From contig NZ_JABMCE010000073.1 in assembly GCF_013359865.1 (NCBI RefSeq), forward strand, positions 1 through 64,000: 64,000 nucleotides of DNA. Direction: 5' to 3'. Under the pieces are notes generated by a model. That model was not told the DNA's origin. It saw only the letters and a list, made by a program, of their open reading frames with translations, and searched no databases. Made by a program: the position numbers and the translations under genes. Below, piece after piece: positions 34,360 through 45,162 of the stretch (positions are counted from its first letter, which is position 1; each line of letters starts with the position of its first letter). Source of the DNA: Curtobacterium pusillum (GTDB lineage Bacteria; Actinomycetota; Actinomycetes; Actinomycetales; Microbacteriaceae).

Positions 34360-36251
34360 CCCGACAGCGGGTCGCGCCCCGCGCGCAGCCGCAACCGACT
34401 GGAGGCGCGGTTCTTCCGTCGCTCCGGCTCGACGACCGGCGTCGCGGTCGTCTGCACCTTCGACCCGGAGTAGATGTGCTCCACGTCGGCGGCGAAGTCC
34501 TTGAGGATCACCGGCCGCTTGATCGTCAGCTTCGGCGTGAGGTGTCCCGACGCCTCCGTGAGCTCGGTGTCGAGGATCGTGAACGACCGCACCGACTCCG
34601 CGCGGGAGACGCGCTGGTTGGCGGCGTCGATGGCCTCCTGGACCGCCTGGTGGACGCGCTCGTCGTAGGCCGCCTCGTGCGCGGACAGCGCCGGCGTGAT
34701 CCCGCGGGTCTCGCACCAGCCGCCGAGCATCTCGCGGTCGAGTGTGACGAGGGCGGCGACGAACGGCTTGCCCTCGCCCACGACGACGACCTGCCCGACG
34801 AGCGGGTGCTCGCGGATGCCGTCCTCGAGCGGTGCCGGCGCGACGTTCTTGCCGCTCGCGGTGACGATCAGCTCCTTCGCGCGACCGGTCACGGTGAGGA
34901 TGCCGTCGGGGTCGAGCCGTCCGAGGTCGCCGGTGTGGAACCAGCCGTCGGGCTTCGCCGCGGCGGTCGCCTCGTCGTTCCGCCAGTAGCGGTCGAAGAC
35001 GTCGACTCCGCGGATGAGGATCTCGTCGTCGTCCGCGATGCGGATCTCCACGCCGGGGAGCGCCCGGCCGACGCTGCCGATGCGGAGCTCCGCGGCGCGG
35101 TTCACCGTCGCCGGCGCGGTGGTCTCGGTGAGGCCGTAGCCCTCGAGGATGAGCACCCCGACGGACCGGAAGAAGTGCGACAGGCGCGGTGACAGCGGCG
35201 CGGAGCCGCTGACGGCGTAGCGGACGCGCCCGCCCATGGCGTCGCGGAGCTTGGCGTAGACGAGCCGGTCGAAGAGCTTGAAGCGCAGCGCGAGCCCGAG
35301 CGGGACCTTGCCCGCCGCGAGCGCCTCGGAGTGGGCGACGGCGGTGCGGGCGGCCGCGCGGAAGACCTTCCCGCGGCCGCCGAGCTCCGCCTTCTGCTCG
35401 GCCGAGTTGTAGATCTTCTCGAACACCCGGGGGACCGCGAGCAGGAACGACGGCTTGAACGTCGACACCGCGTGCATGAGGTCCTTCGTGTCCGGCTCGT
35501 GGCCGACGAGGACACCGGCGGAGATGCTCATCGCGGCGATGAAGCGGGCGAACACGTGGGCCAGCGGGATGAACAGCAGCGTGGAGGCGTCGTCGGCCAC
35601 GACCTCGGGCATGGCCTCGGAGGCGCCCTCGACCGTGGCGGTGAAGTTGTCGTGCCGGAGCACGCAGCCCTTCGGCCGACCGGTGGTGCCCGAGGTGTAG
35701 ATGATCGTCGCGTCGTCGTGTCCGTGCACGTCGGCGGTGCGCGCGTCGAGCTCGGCGTCGGTGACGTCCTCGCCGAGCCGGGTGAGGTCGTCGAGCCCGC
35801 CGCCGTCGATGGTCCAGTGCTGGCCGAGGTGCGGCAGGTCCGGCGCGATGGAGGCGACGCGCCGCGCGTGCTCCTCCTGCTCGACCACGATCGCGACCGC
35901 CTCGGAGTCCGACAGGATCCAGCGCACCTGGTCGGGCGAGCTCGTCTCGTAGACGGGGATCGACACGAGCCCGGCGGTCCACACCGCGAAGTCCACGAGC
36001 GTCCACTCGAGGCGGGTGCGGGACAGGATCGCCACGTGCGCCCCGGGTGCGAGGCCGGCGGCGACGAAGCCCTTCGCGATGCCGCGGACCCGGGCCAGCG
36101 TCTCGGAGGCGGTGATCGGCGTCCAGGTGTCGCCGTGGCGCTCGGCCAGGATCGGGCGGTCGGGCGTCTTCCGGGCCCGCTCGGAGAGCAGGCGCGCGGC
36201 TGAGCCGTGGTCGGGTGCGGTGATCGGGGTTGGGTGCCGCTGATCGTTCAC
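34239..36251 (-). CDS. Long-chain acyl-CoA ligase (AMP-forming)
   Basis: A 670-residue ANL-superfamily enzyme activating fatty acids to acyl-CoA. Motifs: TIIYTSGTTGRPKG (AMP-binding P-loop), EGYGLTETTAP, WFHTGDLGRLDPDG and the hinge GRAKELIVTASGKNVAP. The catalytic C-terminal Lys is in SGHLTPKLTIKRP. The family normally ends shortly after YSGSKV; here the frame continues about 60 residues (EPERRKNRASS and on) through a type A half-site at 34399-34413, giving a Cys- and Arg-containing tail antisense to a small ORF. GTG start with AAGGGAG 5 bases upstream. Confidence 0.92.
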   Translation of the reverse strand: MNDQRHPTPITAPDHGSAARLLSERARKTPDRPILAERHGDTWTPITASETLARVRGIAKGFVAAGLAPGAHVAILSRTRLEWTLVDFAVWTAGLVSIPVYETSSPDQVRWILSDSEAVAIVVEQEEHARRVASIAPDLPHLGQHWTIDGGGLDDLTRLGEDVTDAELDARTADVHGHDDATIIYTSGTTGRPKGCVLRHDNFTATVEGASEAMPEVVADDASTLLFIPLAHVFARFIAAMSISAGVLVGHEPDTKDLMHAVSTFKPSFLLAVPRVFEKIYNSAEQKAELGGRGKVFRAAARTAVAHSEALAAGKVPLGLALRFKLFDRLVYAKLRDAMGGRVRYAVSGSAPLSPRLSHFFRSVGVLILEGYGLTETTAPATVNRAAELRIGSVGRALPGVEIRIADDDEILIRGVDVFDRYWRNDEATAAAKPDGWFHTGDLGRLDPDGILTVTGRAKELIVTASGKNVAPAPLEDGIREHPLVGQVVVVGEGKPFVAALVTLDREMLGGWCETRGITPALSAHEAAYDERVHQAVQEAIDAANQRVSRAESVRSFTILDTELTEASGHLTPKLTIKRPVILKDFAADVEHIYSGSKVQTTATPVVEPERRKNRASSRLRLRAGRDPLSGQSSCVCCASDASRTAVEAVVAGTSGRKLVRVRCELSSSF
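34395..34413. repeat. Type A T-half inside the acyl-CoA ligase 3' end
   Basis: CGACTGGAGGCGCGG-like half-site (core 34399-34409). On the minus strand it is read as NRASS, at the boundary between conserved ligase sequence and a non-conserved tail. It suggests that insertion of the repeat changed the end of the gene. Confidence 0.55.
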
Positions 36252-36347
36252 GGTGACTCCCTTGTCGGCCGGTTCGATTCGAGTGCGCCTCATCGTCGAG
36301 GCGGCACCGTCAGCATAGGACGGATCGCCGAGCGTTCCGTGAGATCC

Positions 36348-36426
36348 GAGCCGGAGCGCGTCCGCGTTCCGTGGTCACGCGTCGAGCCGGAGCGCGTCCG
36401 CGTTCCGTGGTGACGCGTCGAGCCGG
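36348..36426. repeat. 36-bp tandem repeat upstream of glucokinase
   Basis: Two nearly identical 36-bp units (36348-36383 and 36384-36419) beginning GAGCCGGAGCGCGTCCGCG, plus 7 bases of a third. They abut the -10 (TAGGCT) of the glucokinase gene, so copy number could alter upstream promoter sequence. Confidence 0.85.
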
Positions 36427-36440
36427 TAGGCTCGTTCCTC

Positions 36441-37394
36441 GTGCACGCCATCGGAATCGACATCGGGGGCACCAAGATCGCGGGTGCGGTCGTCACGGAA
36501 CTGGGCGAGATCGTCGCCGAGGACCGGGTGGCCACCAACGCTGCGGACCCGGACGCCATGCTCGACGACGTCGTCGCGATGGTCGCGCGACTGCGCGCCT
36601 CGAACGAGGTCAGCGCCGTCGGGGTGGCCGCGCCCGGCTTCATCGACGCCTCGCAGTCGATCGTCTACTACACGCCGAACATCCGCTGGCGGAACGAGCC
36701 GCTGCGCCAGAAGCTGCAGCAGCGCATCGGCGACCTGCACATCACGGTCGACAACGACGCCAACGCGGCGGGCTGGGCGGAGTTCCGCTTCGGCGCCGGC
36801 CGGCTCGTGTCCGACATGACCATGCTCACGATCGGCACCGGTGTCGGCGGCGCGATCGTCACCGAGGACCGCCTCTTCCGCGGGGGCTTCGGCACCGGCG
36901 GCGAGATCGGCCACCTCCGCATCGTCCCGAACGGCCTGCCCTGCGGGTGCGGCGCCCGTGGCTGCATCGAGCAGTACGGATCCGGCCGTGCCCTGCAGCG
37001 CATGGCGAACGACGTCGCGGACGCCGGCGGCATCGGCCAGGCCCTCGCGGACGCGCGTGAGGCGAACGGCGGCGAGCTGGACGGCCACATCGTCGGCGAC
37101 CTCATCCTCGCCGACGACCCGGGCGCGCTCGCGGCCCTGCGGCGGCTCGGGCGGCACCTCGGTGAGGCGTGCGCCTCCCTGTCGGCCGTGCTCGACCCGC
37201 AGCTGTTCGTCTTCGGTGGCGGCGTGGCGAGTGCGGGGGACCGGTTGCTCGACCCGATCAAGCAGGCGTATCTCAACAACCTGCCGGCCCGCGGGTACCA
37301 CCCGGAGCCCGACTTCGTGATCGCCGAACTCGTCAACGACGCCGGCGTCGTCGGCGCTGCCGACCTGGCTCGGATCCACGCCCGCACGGCGTAG
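36441..37394 (+). CDS. glcK: ROK-family glucokinase
   Basis: A 317-residue sugar kinase. ATP-binding DIGGTKIAGAVV is at residues 6-17, the catalytic DNDANAAGWAE follows, and the ROK zinc motif is CGCGARGCIEQYGSG (C-x-C-x4-C with the upstream His region GEIGHLRI). It phosphorylates glucose to glucose-6-phosphate. The start GTG lies exactly 8 bases after TAGGCT, indicating leaderless translation. The plsC gene follows 30 bases later. Confidence 0.93.
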   Translation: MHAIGIDIGGTKIAGAVVTELGEIVAEDRVATNAADPDAMLDDVVAMVARLRASNEVSAVGVAAPGFIDASQSIVYYTPNIRWRNEPLRQKLQQRIGDLHITVDNDANAAGWAEFRFGAGRLVSDMTMLTIGTGVGGAIVTEDRLFRGGFGTGGEIGHLRIVPNGLPCGCGARGCIEQYGSGRALQRMANDVADAGGIGQALADAREANGGELDGHIVGDLILADDPGALAALRRLGRHLGEACASLSAVLDPQLFVFGGGVASAGDRLLDPIKQAYLNNLPARGYHPEPDFVIAELVNDAGVVGAADLARIHARTA

Positions 37395-37424
37395 GGTCGG
37401 GCACCCACCGTCTCGGAGTCGTCG

Positions 37425-38165
37425 ATGACCTACTGGCTGCTGAAGAACTTCCTGCTCGGCCCGCTCATCCTCACGCTCTTCCGGCCGTGGGTGGTCGGGC
37501 GCGAGCACGTGCCCGCCAAGGGGCCGGTGATCTTCGCGTCGAACCACATCTCGTTCATCGACTCCGTGATCCTGCCGGCGGTGCTCGACCGCCGGGTGTC
37601 GTTCCTGGCGAAGAGCGACTACTTCACCGGCCGCGGTCTCAAGGGCTGGGCGACGAAGACGTTCTTCAACGCCATCGGCCAGTTGCCGATCGACCGCTCC
37701 GGCGGCAAGGCGTCCGAGGCGTCGCTCCGTGCCGGCCTGCAGGTGCTGGCGCGCGGCGAGCAGCTCGGCATCTACCCCGAGGGCACGCGCAGCCCGGACG
37801 GCAAGCTCTACCGCGGTCGCACCGGCATCGCCCGGATGATCCTCGAGGGCCGCGTCACCGTCGTCCCCGTGGCGATGGTCGGCACGCGCGAGGTGCAGCA
37901 GATCGGGCAGCGCATCCCGAAGTTCAAGCGCGTCGGGGTCGTCTTCGGCAAGCCGCTCGACTTCTCGCGCTTCGAGGGCTTCGAGACCGACCGCTTCATC
38001 CTGCGCAGCGTGACCGACGAGGTCATGCACGAGCTCGCCGGGCTGAGCCGCCAGGAGTACGTCGACGTGTACGCGACGAGTGTCAAGGAGCGTGCGACGA
38101 CGGCGCGCGAGCAGGTCCTCCGCGGCAAGGTCACGCGGAACGGGCGGGGCACCTCGGCACGTTAG
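37425..38165 (+). CDS. plsC: 1-acyl-sn-glycerol-3-phosphate acyltransferase
   Basis: A 246-residue membrane-associated acyltransferase of phospholipid synthesis. It has the catalytic N-H-x4-D (SNHISFID), the glycerolphosphate-binding YPEGTRSPDG, and VVPVAMVGTREV. One hydrophobic N-terminal segment. GGAG lies about 7 bases before the ATG. Probably in the same transcript as glcK. Nothing odd in length or motifs. Confidence 0.93.
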   Translation: MTYWLLKNFLLGPLILTLFRPWVVGREHVPAKGPVIFASNHISFIDSVILPAVLDRRVSFLAKSDYFTGRGLKGWATKTFFNAIGQLPIDRSGGKASEASLRAGLQVLARGEQLGIYPEGTRSPDGKLYRGRTGIARMILEGRVTVVPVAMVGTREVQQIGQRIPKFKRVGVVFGKPLDFSRFEGFETDRFILRSVTDEVMHELAGLSRQEYVDVYATSVKERATTAREQVLRGKVTRNGRGTSAR

Positions 38166-38221
38166 GATTCGATGGTTCGGGCAACCGCCCGGGACGGCCA
38201 CCCCTTCGAGAGGTACCAACC

Positions 38222-39607
38222 TTGTTCGAGTCGACCGACTTCGTCGCCCTGCAGGATCCGGACGTGATCGAGGGGCTCGACTATTGGCGGACGCTCCCGA
38301 TCAAGCAGCAGCCCACGTGGCCGGACGCCGCCGCGGCCGAGTCGGCCTCAGCCGAGATCGCCACGCTGCCGCCGCTCGTCTTCGCGGGCGAGGTCGACAA
38401 GCTGCGCGAACGACTCGCGAGCGCGGCCCAGGGCAAGGCGTTCCTGCTCCAGGGCGGCGACTGCGCCGAGACCTTCGCCGGTGCCACCGCGGACTCGATC
38501 CGCGACCGCGTGAAGACCATCCTGCAGATGGCCGTCGTCCTGACCTACGGCGCGTCGATGCCCGTCATCAAGATGGGTCGGATGGCGGGGCAGTTCGCCA
38601 AGCCGCGCTCGAGCGACTTCGAGACCCGCGGCGACGTCACGCTGCCGGCCTACCGCGGCGACATCGTGAACGGCTACGACTTCACGCCGGAGAGCCGCCA
38701 GGCCGACCCTCGTCGCCTGGTGCAGGGGTACCACACCGCTGCTTCGACCCTGAACCTCGTCCGCGCCTTCACGCAGGGTGGCTTCGCCGACCTGCGTCAG
38801 GTGCACTCGTGGAACAAGGGCTTCGCGTCGAACCCGGCGAACGCCCGGTACGAGCACCTCGCGAAGGAGATCGACCGCGCCATCCGGTTCATGGACGCCT
38901 GCGGAGCGGACTTCGACGAGCTGAAGCACGTCGAGTTCTACGCCTCGCACGAGGGCCTGCTGATGGACTACGAGCGCCCGATGACCCGCATCGACTCGCG
39001 CTCCGGACTGGCGTACGACACCTCCGGGCACTTCATCTGGATCGGTGAGCGCACCCGTGACATCGACGGCGCCCACGTCGACTTCCTGTCCCGCGTCCGC
39101 AACCCGATCGGCGTCAAGCTCGGCCCGACGACCTCGGTCGACGACATGAAGGCCCTGGTCGACAAGCTCGACCCGGACCGCGAGCCCGGCCGCCTGACGT
39201 TCATCACCCGCATGGGCGCCGGCAAGATCCGCGACGAGCTCCCCAAGCTGCTCGAGGCGATCAAGGGCATGGACGCCAACCCGCTGTGGGTGACCGACCC
39301 CATGCACGGCAACGGCCTGACCACCCCGACCGGCTACAAGACGCGCCGGTTCGACGACGTCGTGGACGAGGTCCTCGGCTTCTTCGAGGCCCACCGTGAG
39401 GTCGGGACCTACCCGGGCGGCATGCACGTCGAGCTCACCGGCGATGACGTCACGGAGTGCCTGGGCGGTTCGGAGCAGATCGACGAGGCGACCCTCGCGA
39501 CCCGCTACGAGTCCCTGTGCGACCCGCGGCTGAACCACATGCAGTCGCTCGAACTGGCGTTCCTGGTCGCCGAGGAGCTGAGCGCGCACCCGCACGTGCG
39601 CGCGTAG
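38222..39607 (+). CDS. aroG: Class II 3-deoxy-7-phosphoheptulonate (DAHP) synthase
   Basis: A 461-residue enzyme for the first shikimate step (PEP plus erythrose 4-phosphate). It matches the plant/actinobacterial class II: LDYWRTLPIKQQPTWPD at the N-terminus, LLQGGDCAETF with a metal Cys, FITRMGAGKIRDELP, and WVTDPMHGNG. Full family length. TTG is taken as the start because GAGAGG stands 9 bases upstream and the conserved N-terminus begins there. TAGGAT at 38163-38168 is the probable -10, leaving a leader of about 50 bases. Confidence 0.95.
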   Translation: MFESTDFVALQDPDVIEGLDYWRTLPIKQQPTWPDAAAAESASAEIATLPPLVFAGEVDKLRERLASAAQGKAFLLQGGDCAETFAGATADSIRDRVKTILQMAVVLTYGASMPVIKMGRMAGQFAKPRSSDFETRGDVTLPAYRGDIVNGYDFTPESRQADPRRLVQGYHTAASTLNLVRAFTQGGFADLRQVHSWNKGFASNPANARYEHLAKEIDRAIRFMDACGADFDELKHVEFYASHEGLLMDYERPMTRIDSRSGLAYDTSGHFIWIGERTRDIDGAHVDFLSRVRNPIGVKLGPTTSVDDMKALVDKLDPDREPGRLTFITRMGAGKIRDELPKLLEAIKGMDANPLWVTDPMHGNGLTTPTGYKTRRFDDVVDEVLGFFEAHREVGTYPGGMHVELTGDDVTECLGGSEQIDEATLATRYESLCDPRLNHMQSLELAFLVAEELSAHPHVRA

Positions 39608-39614
39608 CGCCCCC

Positions 39615-39710
39615 TTCGCCAAAGCGACAGAATCCCGCGGATGTCCCGCGGGATTCTGTCGCTTTCGCGGGAGGGACGGCGCCGAGCGCCGGAGATCTGT
39701 CGCTTCGGCG
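39615..39710. repeat. Type B three-arm repeat, copy 2
   Basis: A 56-bp inverted repeat (39615-39670) with near-perfect long arms (AAAGCGACAGAATCCCGCGG and its complement), then GGGAGGGAC and a third arm TCTGTCGCTTCGGCG (39696-39710). It starts 8 bases after the aroG stop, so the first hairpin could terminate that transcript. Confidence 0.85.
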
Positions 39711-39734
39711 CACCGGACGCGACCCAGCGCCGGC

Positions 39735-39773
39735 CTGGAGGCGCGCATCACCGCCGTCCCGCGCCTCCCGTCC
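39735..39773. repeat. Type A bipartite repeat
   Basis: T-half core CTGGAGGCGCG (39735-39745) and G-half CCGCGCCTCCCGTCC (39759-39773) separated by 13 bases, between two type B elements in the aroG/pknB convergent gap. This 328-bp gap holds no gene. Confidence 0.75.
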
Positions 39774-39800
39774 GCCGTGGCGCGCGTCGCCCCCGCCCAC

Positions 39801-39895
39801 TCGCGAAAGCGACAGTCTGCCGCCGCATACCAGCGTCAGAGTGTCGCTCTCGCGGGAGGGACCCGCGCGGGTGGCAGGTGACTGTCGCTTTCGCG
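39801..39895. repeat. Type B three-arm repeat, copy 3
   Basis: TCGCGAAAGCGACAG (39801-39815), opposed arm GTGTCGCTCTCGCGG (39841-39855), GGGAGGGAC, then the third arm ACTGTCGCTTTCGCG (39881-39895). Same order and spacing as the copies at 7364 and 39615. It lies before the stop of the convergent kinase gene. Confidence 0.85.
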
Positions 39896-39935
39896 CACGG
39901 GTCGGCACCCGCGGCCGTGCGCCGCCGCAGGCGCC

Positions 39936-41963
<2,028 letters not shown>

Positions 41964-42066
41964 CGGCGGCATTCTACGAATCGGGACTGCACGGACCCGC
42001 ACTGACGCACCGGTCGTGACCGAATCTCGATCTTGCGGATGACTCGGTTCCGCCGAGCGGCCAGGT

Positions 42067-43299
42067 TCAGAGCGACGCCAGCAGGCTCTGTGCGGTCTTC
42101 TCCCACTGCGCGTACGCCTTCGGGTACGCCGACACCTGCACCGCCTGCGCCGCTGTGGTGACGTTCATGGACGACCAGCCGGGGATGTCCAGCAGCCCCC
42201 GCGTGTGTCCGGGGTTGCCCGTGAAGAACAGCTTCGCTGCCGTCGCCGGGTCCTGCAGCGCTGCCGGGGAACCCCAGCCCTGGCTCGGCCGCTGCTGGAA
42301 CAGCCCGACGGAGTCGCGGTCGCCGTGCGACAGGTTGCGCAGGCTGGACTCCTGCATGGCCGCGGCGAGGGCGATGACGATGCCGTGGTCGGACACCCCG
42401 AGGGAGCGACCGACGGCCACGATCGTCGCGGCGTTGCCACGCTGTTCCGCGGAGAGCGACGGCCCGGAGGCGGGCAGGACGAGCGTCTTGCCCGCGTAGA
42501 TCGTGCTCGTGTAGGTGAGCCCGTTCGCCGACAGGAGCGCGGACACCGACACCCCGTGGGCGGCGGCGATGGAGGCGATGGTGTCGCCCGTCCCGATCTT
42601 CACGCTGCCGGCGCGCGCGGAGGAACCGGACGACGCGCCGGAAGACGACGCCGAGGCGCCCGACGAGACGACGGCGACCGGCGCCGCGGTGGACCCCGCC
42701 GACGGCACGCGCAGCGTCTGCCCGGGGTAGATCACGGAGCGCTGGGACAGCTTGTTGGCGCTGAGGAGTGCCGTGGTCGACACGCCCACGCGGGACGCGA
42801 TGCCCGAGACGGTGTCGCCCTGCTTCACGTGGTAGCTGCCCGTGCTCGACGACCCGGTGGAGGTGATCGACGCGGCGGTGACGGCCGGCGTGGACGCGAG
42901 GTGCAGGGTCTGCCCGGGGTGGATGATCGTGTTCCAGCCGAGGCCGTTGCGGACGAGGACCTCCTGCGCGGAGAGGCCGTAGCGGGCGGCGATGCCCGAC
43001 ACGGTGTCGCCCTGGCGCACGGTGTAGGTGGTGGGGGCCGTCGTGGTGGCGGCGACCGTGGTGACGGTGGTCTGCGACGGACGGGCGACCGCGGTGCCGA
43101 AGACCGGGCGGTCCCCGACGTTGCGGTCCTGGTCGACGTGCCGCTTGTTCGCGTTGTCGTCCTCGTGGCGCGGTTCGGCGTGGGCGACCGGTCCGGTGAG
43201 TCCGGCGGTCACCGCGATCGTCCCCGCGAGGACGATGGGCATGGTGGCGAACCTGGCGGATCGTGCGCGCCGGGCGACTTCGTCTGCAGCGTTGTCCAC
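42067..43299 (-). CDS. Secreted triple-LysM protein with lysozyme-like C-terminal domain
   Basis: A 410-residue exported protein. A long signal region reaches AHAEP near residue 41. Three LysM modules (about 90-135, 157-200, 232-275: TYTVRQGDTVSGIAARYG, SYHVKQGDTVSGIASRVG, SVKIGTGDTIASIAAAHG) bind glycan strands. The end (about 285-410) with ALAAAMQESSLRNL, DSVGLFQQRPSQGWG and AKLFF resembles an SLT/lysozyme-like domain with a plausible catalytic Glu in MQESS. It likely remodels peptidoglycan. GTG start with AGGAG 6 bases upstream. Confidence 0.87.
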   Translation of the reverse strand: MDNAADEVARRARSARFATMPIVLAGTIAVTAGLTGPVAHAEPRHEDDNANKRHVDQDRNVGDRPVFGTAVARPSQTTVTTVAATTTAPTTYTVRQGDTVSGIAARYGLSAQEVLVRNGLGWNTIIHPGQTLHLASTPAVTAASITSTGSSSTGSYHVKQGDTVSGIASRVGVSTTALLSANKLSQRSVIYPGQTLRVPSAGSTAAPVAVVSSGASASSSGASSGSSARAGSVKIGTGDTIASIAAAHGVSVSALLSANGLTYTSTIYAGKTLVLPASGPSLSAEQRGNAATIVAVGRSLGVSDHGIVIALAAAMQESSLRNLSHGDRDSVGLFQQRPSQGWGSPAALQDPATAAKLFFTGNPGHTRGLLDIPGWSSMNVTTAAQAVQVSAYPKAYAQWEKTAQSLLASL

Positions 43300-43462
43300 G
43301 GGTTTCTCCTGTCCTTGCGGTGAGCCGTGCGCGTGCGTGCGCACTCACAGGTGCGTCCACGCTGGCATGGCGCGATTCCCAAGTCAACCAGAGAGTCAGA
43401 TGTTGCGTGTGTGACCGATGTGACGAACGAGTCGGTGTGAGGCCGTCCGTCACTCTGGCAAC

Positions 43463-43828
43463 ATGGGGCCTGTGAGTGCTGCACCCATCGACGACACGAC
43501 CCTTTCCGAGCGATGGCTGACCGTCCCCGACCTCGTGGACCTGTTCGGGGTGACCCCTGGCCGCATCCACCGCCTGTTCGAGCAGAAGACGCTGCTTCCC
43601 GCACGCGTCGGCGGTGTCCTCCGTGTGCCGAGCGAGTTCCTCGACGGCACCGAGCCGCTGCCGGAGCTGCGCGGGACCCTCATCGTCCTCTCCGACAACG
43701 GCTTCTCCGACGACGAGGCAGTGCGCTGGATGCTCTCCGTCGACGACGCCATCGGCACGACGCCGATCGCCGCGCTGCGCGCCGGCCGCAAGGCCGAGGT
43801 GCGTCGCATCGCCCAATCGCTGCTCTAG
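43463..43828 (+). CDS. Rv2175c-family DNA-binding protein
   Basis: A 121-residue protein. WLTVPDLVDLFGVTPGRIHRLFEQKTL is the atypical helix-turn-helix of the Rv2175c family; LIVLSDNGFSDDEAVRWML is its conserved second half. In mycobacteria the homologue is a PknL kinase substrate that binds DNA; here a PASTA kinase gene is 1.5 kb away. ATG at 43463 is used; a GTG three codons later is possible. Its stop codon lies in the arm of a large palindrome shared with the convergent grcC-type gene. Confidence 0.8.
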   Translation: MGPVSAAPIDDTTLSERWLTVPDLVDLFGVTPGRIHRLFEQKTLLPARVGGVLRVPSEFLDGTEPLPELRGTLIVLSDNGFSDDEAVRWMLSVDDAIGTTPIAALRAGRKAEVRRIAQSLL

Positions 43829-43963
43829 ACGCCCCCGCCTGACGGACTGGAGGCGCGGTGCCAGCCGGCACCGCGCCTCTCCCCACCGGCACGGCCGGCC
43901 CGCCGCTGGCGCGTCGGTCCGGAACCGGCGGCGTGGGCCCAGTCCGTCAGGGGGTCGCGTCTA
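43826..43963. repeat. 138-bp palindrome with type A core spanning both stop codons
   Basis: Outer arms of 25 bp (43826-43850 and 43939-43963) match at 22 positions, including a perfect 13-bp block CCTGACGGACTGG / CCAGTCCGTCAGG. Each arm ends in TAG, which is the stop codon of the gene running into it. Inside is a perfect 13-bp hairpin GAGGCGCGGTGCC / GGCACCGCGCCTC (43850-43879). Likely a bidirectional terminator. Confidence 0.85.
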
Positions 43964-45079
43964 CGCGACGCGACGGCTGACCGTGTCGGCCAGCGACACG
44001 AGCTGCTCGCGCGCCGACGGCGTCAGCGGCGCCGCCTCGAGCGCCGCCTTCGCGCGCTGCACGTGCCGGTCGATCGACCGCTCCACCGCGGCGACCGCCC
44101 CGGACTCGGTGAGGGTGGCGCGGAGCATCTGCACCTGCGCCTCGTCGAGGTCCGGGTCGCCGAGGAGCTCGTCGAGGAGCTGCCGGGGGCCGCTCGGGAG
44201 TGCCTTGCGCGCCGAGGCGATGAGGACGGTGCGCTTGCCCTCGCGGAGGTCGTCGCCCGCGGGCTTGCCGGTGACCTCGGGGTCGCCGAACACGCCGAGC
44301 AGGTCGTCGCGGAGCTGGTACGCCACGCCGAGGGGGAGCCCGAACGAACGGAGCCCCTCAAGCTGAGCGTCCGAGGCGCCCGCCACGAGGGCCCCGATGA
44401 CGAGGGGGGCCTCGATCGAGTACTTCGCCGACTTGAAGACGATGACGCGCTGGGCGCGGACGAGGTGCTCGGCCTCGTCGATCGACGGCCAGGCGGTCTC
44501 CTCGTGCACGTCGAGGTACTGCCCCGCCGTGACGTCGAGGCGCATGGTGTGGAACTCCTGACGGACGACCCGGCCGCGGGCGGGGTCGAGGAGCGCGAGG
44601 CCCTCGTCGAACACGGCGTCGCTCAGGGAGAGCAGGAGGTCGCCGAGCAGCAGCGCGGAGTTCGTGCCGTAGAGCGCACGGTCGCCGACCCACCCGGACT
44701 GCTCGTGGAGTGACTCGAAGCGGCGGTGCGCTGCCGGACGCCCGCGACGGGTGTCGGAGCGGTCCATGATGTCGTCGTGCACGAGGGCCGCGGCGTGGAA
44801 GATCTCGAGTGCCGCAGCGACCGTGACGACGGCTTCCGCAGTGGTCTGCCGGGACCCTTCGGCCAGCGGGTCGAACGAGCCCGAGCGACCCGCCACGGAC
44901 TGCCATCCCCAGTAGCAGAACAGCGCCCGGAAGCGCTTCCCGCCGGACAGCAGGTCGCGGGCGTACGCGTCGAAGGGAGCCAGGTCGGCACTGATCGCGG
45001 CGAGCCGTTCACGTTGGTCGTCCAGCGCTCGATCGATGCGCGCGGACACGAGGTCCACTAATCGCGTACTCTCAGCCAC
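43961..45079 (-). CDS. Polyprenyl (geranylgeranyl-type) diphosphate synthase
   Basis: A 372-residue trans-isoprenyl diphosphate synthase. The first Asp-rich motif is HDDIMDRSDTRRGRP (DDxxD, about residues 93-107), the second is YQLRDDLLGVFGDPE. FDAYARDLLSGGKRFR is the IPP-binding GKR region. It builds C20 or longer chains for menaquinone, carotenoids or carrier lipids; product length cannot be fixed from sequence. GTG start 7 bases after TAGGGT, so probably leaderless. Confidence 0.92.
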   Translation of the reverse strand: MAESTRLVDLVSARIDRALDDQRERLAAISADLAPFDAYARDLLSGGKRFRALFCYWGWQSVAGRSGSFDPLAEGSRQTTAEAVVTVAAALEIFHAAALVHDDIMDRSDTRRGRPAAHRRFESLHEQSGWVGDRALYGTNSALLLGDLLLSLSDAVFDEGLALLDPARGRVVRQEFHTMRLDVTAGQYLDVHEETAWPSIDEAEHLVRAQRVIVFKSAKYSIEAPLVIGALVAGASDAQLEGLRSFGLPLGVAYQLRDDLLGVFGDPEVTGKPAGDDLREGKRTVLIASARKALPSGPRQLLDELLGDPDLDEAQVQMLRATLTESGAVAAVERSIDRHVQRAKAALEAAPLTPSAREQLVSLADTVSRRVA

Positions 45080-45162
45080 ACTCCCTACCCTAGTGGAGCC
45101 GTCGAGTCGTAGACTCGGTGCACCTCAACCACGCGTCGATCCCAGGAACAGAGGGAACAAAG

